NCBI GenBank assembly: GCA_028565635.1
Contig: JAOXYB010061668.1
Location: 1 to 10,623, forward strand
Reading direction: 5' to 3'
Origin: Phoronis ovalis
Lineage: Eukaryota > Phoronida > Phoronidae
DNA length: 10,623 bases
Shown: positions 1-7,200 of the stretch, piece by piece
Numbering within the stretch: the stretch's first letter is position 1
Layout: every line of letters starts with the position of its first letter
The notes under the pieces: model-generated
The model's input: only the letters and a program-made list of their open reading frames with translations
Database searches by the model: none
Told to the model about the DNA's origin: nothing
Position numbers and translations under genes: made by a program

Positions 1-2
1 TT

Positions 3-83
3 GACCTGTACTTACCCTGTACCAAATACGAAGATGATCTGACAAAAGCTGAAGCCGTTATAGCAAGACAAAGAAAATGTTAG
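3..83 (+). CDS. Possible 3' end of a convergent gene (26 codons, then TAG)
   Basis: Of the three plus-strand frames, only this one is open from the left edge. It encodes 26 residues including YEDDLTKAEAVIARQRK and stops at TAG 81-83. The mixed charged/aliphatic composition and codon use look like real protein, unlike the AT-rich DNA beyond 170. I cannot name the product. The rest lies outside the window, and the piece may be a final exon or part of a mobile-element gene. The orientation is convergent with the zinc-finger gene. Confidence 0.4.
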   Translation, partial: DLYLPCTKYEDDLTKAEAVIARQRKC

Positions 84-106
84 ATACGACGCCGACGACG
101 ACGCCG
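84..106 (+). repeat. CGN triplet tract just after the convergent stop codon
   Basis: A GAC/GCC-type trinucleotide tract. In the frame of the preceding open stretch it reads seven consecutive arginine codons (CGA/CGC), and that frame then stays open to TGA at 261-263. It may be a 3' UTR simple repeat. Confidence 0.6.
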
Positions 107-264
107 CATACCCTTTAGCTACATGCTCGCCCATTCACTATTACATAGTGATGTGCATAAAAATGTTACATTGCTAAGTCTAAAGTCCTTTACTTTTGAA
201 TTCTATCTCCACATTTTATTTTTAGTAAGTATGAGTATTATTTTTGTCAATGCACAGCACTGAA

Positions 265-270
265 AATAAA
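265..270 (+). promoter_or_regulatory. Candidate poly(A) signal for the convergent gene
   Basis: AATAAA on the plus strand, about 180 bases after the TAG at 81-83 and just after the second in-frame stop at 261-263. The position fits a short 3' UTR. Confidence 0.35.
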
Positions 271-921
271 TTTTAATATTCTTTCCAAGTCCCTTTAATA
301 CCTTTCAGGTATCCTCACAGATCTCTACCTGGAACTACAATATTTATCGTTACTGTAACATTCTCCATTAATCAGTTCTGGGAAACAACAAATTAATATA
401 GTTTGCAGAGATTAAACTTTCCCTCATTAATAAATAATTAAAGTCTGTCAGTTTTCTGGATCAACCAGAGGACAAAGTACTATGATTTCAAAAACTCTGA
501 CTGAGGCTTGAAATTACTATTTCGAAGTTGACTACAATTAAACCATACCCTCAAGGATGACTTACATACAGACACAATATAACACTGGTCAATTGATTTG
601 TTATATTAATTGGATAGACAGTTCAAGTAAAGGTGTAGGCTCATCATAATAATTAAACCAAGAGTAATTAATAAACTGTTTATTCTTATTGTCTAGAATA
701 TAGGAACAACAATAGATCTCTGACTGTTACATTTTATGACACACACGATATGTACACACTTATCTAATAAAACATTTAATCAATCCTCCACACACCTCAT
801 GACTACCTAATAGAAAGCTAAACCTGTTAATGTTTAATATTTTAGTGTGTTTATGCAGCTTATAGTTTTCACCAAAGATTGAGAATATGTTTATCTAAAA
901 GTAAACCAATAAAAGAATATT
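271..921. other. Intergenic stretch between two converging transcripts
   Basis: AT-rich sequence with no ORF of note on either strand, apart from the alternative minus-strand AATAAA (679-684). It holds one copy of the 14-base motif GTTACTGTAACATT (349-362), which recurs at 1898-1911. Nothing else was recognised. Confidence 0.6.
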
Positions 922-927
922 TTTATT
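922..927 (-). promoter_or_regulatory. Candidate poly(A) signal of the zinc-finger gene
   Basis: AATAAA on the minus strand (TTTATT on plus), about 150 bases after the stop codon and the first such hexamer downstream of it. A second AATAAA lies at 679-684. If the first is used, the 3' UTR is about 150-170 bases. The choice is inferred. Confidence 0.5.
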
Positions 928-1033
928 TGACTGAAGATAGTACTATATAGTTCGTTCAAAATGACATAAACAGACATCCAACCTACCATCCAATACATTA
1001 TTTGCATACAAGAATCTGATGAATGTATACCAG

Positions 1034-1041
1034 TATATACA
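1034..1041 (-). promoter_or_regulatory. Pumilio-type element TGTATATA in the 3' UTR
   Basis: Exact match to the UGUANAUA consensus bound by PUF-family proteins, on the transcript strand, about 35 bases after the stop codon and before the proposed poly(A) signal. An 8-base match can occur by chance in AT-rich DNA. Confidence 0.35.
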
Positions 1042-1075
1042 ACGAGTCTTATTTTATAACTACATACTTCTATTG

Positions 1076-1257
1076 CTATGCTGATTGATTTTCTTCAGAG
1101 AATTCCACCTTGTACATTTCACCATTTATTTCAATAAAATCTCCTGATGACAACTGGGTTAACTGTTCCTGGGAGAGCTGAATATTTGAACCCTTTGCCG
1201 ATCCTTCCTGTGACACCGTGGCTGTTGTCACTGCATCAGAAACAGGGATTACCTCTG
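1076..1257 (-). CDS. Coding exon 13: C-terminus and stop codon
   Basis: Acceptor TATTTTACAG|CAGAGG (AG at 1258-1259), phase 1 in, ending at TAG 1076-1078. It encodes residues 854-913: a Thr/Ser-rich part, then QLSQEQLTQLSSGDFIEING and EMYKVEFSEENQ near the end. The alternating pattern looks like a short helix plus beta hairpin rather than disorder. A second AG three bases into the exon could drop one alanine. Confidence 0.85.
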
Positions 1258-4200
1258 CTGTAAAATAAATTACATCTAATAGCCAGGTGTCAAAAAATTA
1301 ATGCTTAACCATCAAACTCCACTGAAATGCAAGAATGGGTGTTAATTTCTGTTTTTACATTTTTGCTAACGTAACACCTTATAAAGTATTACAATGTATT
1401 TCTTAAGGATTAACAAACATTTAAAATAGCTTGTACAGCAATGTTACTTTGGCACTACTTAATCAAGCAATACGCTGATAATCTTGCAACACCTTTCAAA
1501 TCATACTTTCAGAGATATTCCTGTGATGAAATAGAGGAGGTACCTCAAGTTTCAGATCAAAGTACATGTATAGCAAACTGCTTACCAGGAATAGGGGTTG
1601 GTATCGGTACCCAAGGTTGTGGAACACCGGCTAATGCCTGTAAACCTTCAATGGCTTCTGCGGCTTCATGCTGTACCTGCACCTCTTGGGCTACGGCTGG
1701 TGGAGCCTACACAGAAATAACATAATTCAGACTACTAGCATTTAAATATTGCTAATAGTAAGCTTATACAATATGCTTGCTACTGCAACACTTATAAAGA
1801 GGAAATTGAAACTAAGAAATACACTAAAAAAGTTCAACTACTGAATAAATATTTCAAGCTAATGAAAGGAAATGGCATGCAACTCCTTCATTTTAATGTT
1901 ACTGTAACATTATAGGATTAACCTTATCACAAATAAGTCTTCTAAAAATCAGTAAAAAGTAAGAGATGAGAAAACCACAATATCTTGGCTAGAAACAAAG
2001 CTTTGACCATCAATATGATACCTGTACCTGGAGACATTTGATTAATATTTAGTTTCTCAGGTAATTAAATTACAGTTTACTTGAACTTTCACGACAACTT
2101 CCATAGGCAACTGAATCCTCTCGGAACAAAAGCAGCTGATGGGTCTTAAATCAAACGATTGAATAACTCCAAAACAATGAAATGATTGAATAACTCCAAA
2201 ACAATGTAGGATGTTTGAATAAAGAAATTCATGGGGAATAGCCCAGCATAAAATAGAGATACACACAGAATACAGTCACAGATAATAAAACCAGATTTTA
2301 GTGACATTTTATTATGTTCCGAGATGTAATTGTATCTATTCAGAAGAGTAAAACTTACATTAACATCTTTCTTGGTGGTGAGTGACCCTGTCAGTTCAGT
2401 GATGTCAACAGACCTGTGACTGTCAGCAGTATTTGCAACTACTGTCACCTAAAATTCAAATATACCTACTGTTTCATCATATACTGCGATGAATTAAGGG
2501 AAATGTAATGTACTCCAAAATATCTGTACCAAAATCAGAACCAGGAAAGTAACTAAATATATGAGAATCAATACAGAGTTTCCCAAAACCCAATTTCTTG
2601 CAAAAAGTTACAAATTTATGATGGGAACTTTACATAAATAGCTTTCTCACCTTATAGATATATATTCTACCTATGAATCCACCTACTAATGGTAAAGCTT
2701 TCTGAGTGCACTAATTTGGCATTGGTTATTCAATATCTAGGTAAACACTGTACTGTTTCCAACTTTAAAAAAAGAAAACTTCTCCGGACCTTCAAGAGAT
2801 AATCGCAAAACATTCCACTTGCCTGTTGGGCAGCAGCCACTGCTTCATCGCTGACTATTTCGGTCATCTCATCACTAGTCTTAGTGATTATAGTAACTGG
2901 CGAATTTTCCTCAACAATACAATTAGCTGAACCATCTTTACGCACCATTATGCAGATTTTGTGCTTCTTTTTCATATGCATATATAAATTACGACGTTTC
3001 GGGTTTACATAATTGCAAAGAACACAAGAGTACACTTGATCTGTAAAATTAGAGGAATCTTTATGACAAGTTATCTAGCATTTGCTTTTAAAACAATCCA
3101 TATATTTGATTTTATTAAAACTGATAAATACAACAAAACTAGCACAAGCTATCTCGATCATAAATACAGGTACAATAGTCATCTGATATCCACTTTATTT
3201 GTTCACATGCATGATACTGGAAAAGTTTTTTTACTATCCATAACACTTTACATATAGTCAACAGTTTTTGTGGTCAAGTACTAGTAATCAATACAGCGCC
3301 ACCTAGTGGCTAACATCCAGATGAAGTTCAGTCAATATTAAAAAAAAAAACTATTTAAACAAATCAGAAATTTTGAATGCAGTACAAGGAAATGGTGTAA
3401 TACAGTGTTCAATAAATCACCGCAAACACAAAATAATAATGCAACATAGATCCTTAAAACACAGCTCATTACCCAATTTAAAAATACTTACTAGCAGGGT
3501 AGTGGTCGTCTTCATACTGACATGATACTTGATTGTGCTTCCTCATATGGACCAGTAAATTCATTTTCCGACATGTTTTGAAGTCGCACACGACGCAGAA
3601 GAAAGCTCCAGGTTGTTCAGCTGGCACTGCATCGGGATGTTGCTGATGTAGATGTTTGTATAGATTTAGAACTTTCTGGAATTTCATGGTACAAAAATTA
3701 CATGCAAATATCTTCTTGTCAAAGTTTGTGTAGGAATCAATGGATATCGGATCATAACCATCGCTCATTCGTTTCTTCCTCGTCGCTGGAACTTCAATCT
3801 TATGCTTGCTTTTCATGTGGCGAAGCACATGCTCTTTTTGCGTAGCGCAATAGTTGCAAAGCCCACAGGAATATGGTTTCTCTTGTGTATGAGTCAAAAG
3901 GTGGCGACGAAGACGACTCGCGCAGTCAGTGACAAATGAACAATGTTCACAGAATAACTTCATCTCGGGCCCAGCTTTGTGGAATTTTATGTGTTGTGAA
4001 AGATCCTTCTTTGAAGCAGCCACAAAATCACATAGCCGACATGGTAAACCTTCAGATGCTACAACAGGTTTCGGTACGTGTTTACGCTTTATGTGAACTT
4101 TCAAATCAGGGTTTTCATTGGCGCAAACATAAGAACACTGTGGGCACTTGACAGACTTTGGCTGAAAGAAGTACAATATTCATGAAAACTCAAGTTTACT

Positions 4201-7200
4201 TCTTCTCTGCAAAGAATTGGTGGCAAACCAACTGGTCGCAAATAAACCCAAATTTACCAGGATTCTGCATTTTGTGAATGAAAAGCCCACAGCTTAACAC
4301 ATTTCAATTTCAAAACAAAATTTGCATTTTTTTTGAGAATATTTGGATTTGCAATTGGTGGCTCCAACTGCATGCTGCCGACAAACTGCCATGAGTGAAA
4401 TAACATTCCAATGAAAAGAGAAAGAATGCAATTCCACATTTATTATAGTTACTTTGAAAGTAACTTACACTAAGACAGGATCATGATTCAAAGACAATGT
4501 CTCTAATTTGCATCTTAGTTTATAAAAATATCAGCAACTAAAAAACGCAAGGGACTAACAGACGTGCTCACCACTGCGTTTTACAATCAATAAATAACTA
4601 CACGATTCTCGGCAAGGAATTGTAATTTGGCCTGAATTTTAATTCAAGGCAGCTTAAACAGTGCCACTAAAATGCCACAAGAAATCACTGATTAATTTTA
4701 ATTCCAACAAGAACTGAGATTTAACAATATTACAGAAGTTACAGCTTATCTACATTGTACCTGATGTTTGTAGTTGATATGCCTATCCAAGTGTATCTTC
4801 TGCTTAAATTTCAACTCGCAATGATTACAATGGAACAGCCTAGCACTGCTGGAGTTGTCGTGGGTCAGCTTGTGCCTCTTCAGGTTGCTGTTTGTCTTTG
4901 CACTGTAGGGACACTCATCACATGTAAATGGACGCACAGCTAAAATAGATATAACACATTATACAGTTATGAAAGCTGTACCTTTGCTACTTCAGGAATC
5001 ACTCATTAAATTGCACATATTTTTTATTAACATAAGTTTCTGTTCCTGGAGCTTTTTTACCTGCTGATTGTCGTACATTTGGCAAGTGTGAAAGTTAGCA
5101 TAGTTGTTCTTAAAAATTGTATGTGGAACAAAATAAATTTATAAGTAAACAATCATTGGACGTTATTGTGATTTAGTGTGATATAAAATTTTATGCATTC
5201 TTGATCATCAAATTTATTTTCAAGTTTAATTATAATTCAGTCTGCAGCTACTGAAATTTTACACCGTATTCATTTTTTACTAAACTACTTACTAGAATGT
5301 TTACTTTTGTGTTTGTAGAAGTTTCCCTTCTTATCAGTTTTATAGTCACATTGAGTGCATTCATAGCTAATATATCCTTGAGAACTTCCATTAAGTTCTA
5401 CATCTACATGAACAATCTGAAGTCAGAATAAAACATTTTATCCAATGTTTCGAAAACCAGTGCAAAAGTTTAACTTGTCACATTTGATAATTGCATATCC
5501 AGAGTCTCCAAACAACTCATACTCTATAGAGATGTTGCAAGAAGAACTTATAATAAATTTCTGCGTTTTAAAACACTGGACAAAATGTTAGCAGCATGAG
5601 CACAATCAATTTTACAATGTATCACTGGAAAACAATTTAATCCGCATAGTTATTTAAAAGTCTTTTACAAATATATAACTATTGCGCAAAATATACAGGA
5701 AGCATGAATTCTTTGTTCTCTTATAGCAACACTTTGATTTTCTATTTATTCCAAAATGATGCGTGGAGAGATGTCATAAGGAACTACAAATGCAAATAAG
5801 ATCAGAAATAAAATTATTGAGTGTTAACATACTTTGGGTTTGAGTTTACTCTTGTCAGAAGTACCAGTACTTGTCTTGTCTTTATCAGTACTTAGGCTGT
5901 CCATCATTACCAGGTTCTGCTGTCCTTTCACAGAGGTTAGAAGAACAATCTGCCCTGATTCAGCCTGCTCCTTTGTTATCTCAATCACCTGTTATCAATA
6001 AAAGATATTAATATTGTTGATAAACAATATATCCAGATCATTAACAATCAATCTTAAACCTGAACTGCACTATGCAGTTTGCACTGATATGTCAATTCCA
6101 CAGTTACTTAACAAATAACGAAATACATTTCTTCTATCACGTACAAATGGAGTACAGTCACTGAAGCTGTATGGCAAAAAGAGAATATTGGCATAAGTAC
6201 ACCACTGGATTCTCCTTCCCAACTACATTAAAATAATGTTAAGTATGTCGGTAGTACAAAGTTAAATGGTAGCCGAAGCAGTGTTTTTGTAGTAGTAGAT
6301 GCTTGTATAAGCAACATCTGTAGTAGACCTTATACATTATAATACATTTATTGTGTTAAAATAAAGCATTGTTATATAACGCTCATACATTCCCCAAACT
6401 ATTATCTTTTTATGACATGAGCGTGCACCTTTCATACACTACCAGTTAATTTTTTGTGCAGTCCTGACCATGCTGAATTTGAAAAAATCGCGTTAGTACC
6501 AAACCTACCCATGAATTGCACTATACCAAGGGCGAATAACCAAAATACAAATTTCGATGCCTGGAATTTCATGGTTATTATCAAAAGGTATAACATGTTG
6601 AAATTACAAAACACCCAAAACTGAAATGCCACCCCCAAAAAGAATGGGGAATAATATGTGTATTATGCTGGTACTACATTCATATGTACTGACAACAAAG
6701 CCTCTGGCAATGATGTCCTTATGCCACTGTGACAATAGAAGAGAACATGTGATTCTAACACTAACAGAGGAGGAGAATAATGATGACAGTTTATACCTGA
6801 ACGTTACCACCTTCAGGTATACCCAATGCAGCTAGGTCAGGTTTAGTGGACCCCGATATTGTCGATCTGTGGGTAGAAGTAGATGCCTGTTCTTGGATCT
6901 TTGTGTCGTCTGCCTCTTTGTCAGATGGAAGTTGGTCAGAATCAACACAAGAAGTCGATTCAAGCTACAGTATATAATAACATTTTAAGAGAAATTATAT
7001 GTCATATGCATATGTATTAAAGCACAAACTTTATTATTTCTGTTAAATCTTTATCTCTGTTAGCTTTCCTTGCTTGTAATAATTGAATAAACAAACCTTT
7101 GTCTTCGGCAAATACCAAAATGTTTGTCAATGCATTAGTTAATAGTTGTGTTCTATAGCAGTTAATGATTCAATTACTTTTTCTTTTAACAATACCTTGC

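Larger units (their letters stand above)
1707..2358 (-). other. Intron 11 (652 bases), with a tandem repeat and a possible cassette exon
   Basis: Phase 0 intron, donor GTAAGT, acceptor CTGTGTAG. It contains a 27-base tandem duplication (2157-2206), a copy of GTTACTGTAACATT (1898-1911) and a possible 30-base exon (2081-2110). The rest is featureless AT-rich DNA. Confidence 0.75.

Noticed and set aside
1441-1725. 94-codon plus-strand open frame with many cysteines
   Set aside because: It lies antisense over exon 12, which has proper splice sites and phase. The cysteine-rich look comes from the complement of Ala/Gln codons.
2057-2266. 69-codon minus-strand frame as a whole exon of intron 11
   Set aside because: Includes the tandem duplication, which repeats in its peptide, and its full length has no matching splice sites; only a 30-base part is kept as a weak candidate.
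2816-2818. GT donor (GCAA|GTGG) as an alternative end of exon 10
   Set aside because: Leaves in phase 1, so exon 11 would be out of frame; poor match to the donor consensus.
3036-3257. 73-codon plus-strand frame, hydrophobic end
   Set aside because: Mostly in intron 9, low-complexity AT-rich codons, no supporting signals.
3936-4151. 71-codon plus-strand open frame
   Set aside because: Antisense of the zinc-finger exon 9, with no domain of its own.
4254-4439. 61-codon minus-strand frame in intron 8 as a small membrane peptide
   Set aside because: Only a short hydrophobic start, no conserved features, lies between two well-supported exons.
6432-6835. Overlapping 68-69 codon frames on both strands in intron 5
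   Set aside because: No domains or splice support. They partly overlap one another on opposite strands and lie inside an intron.
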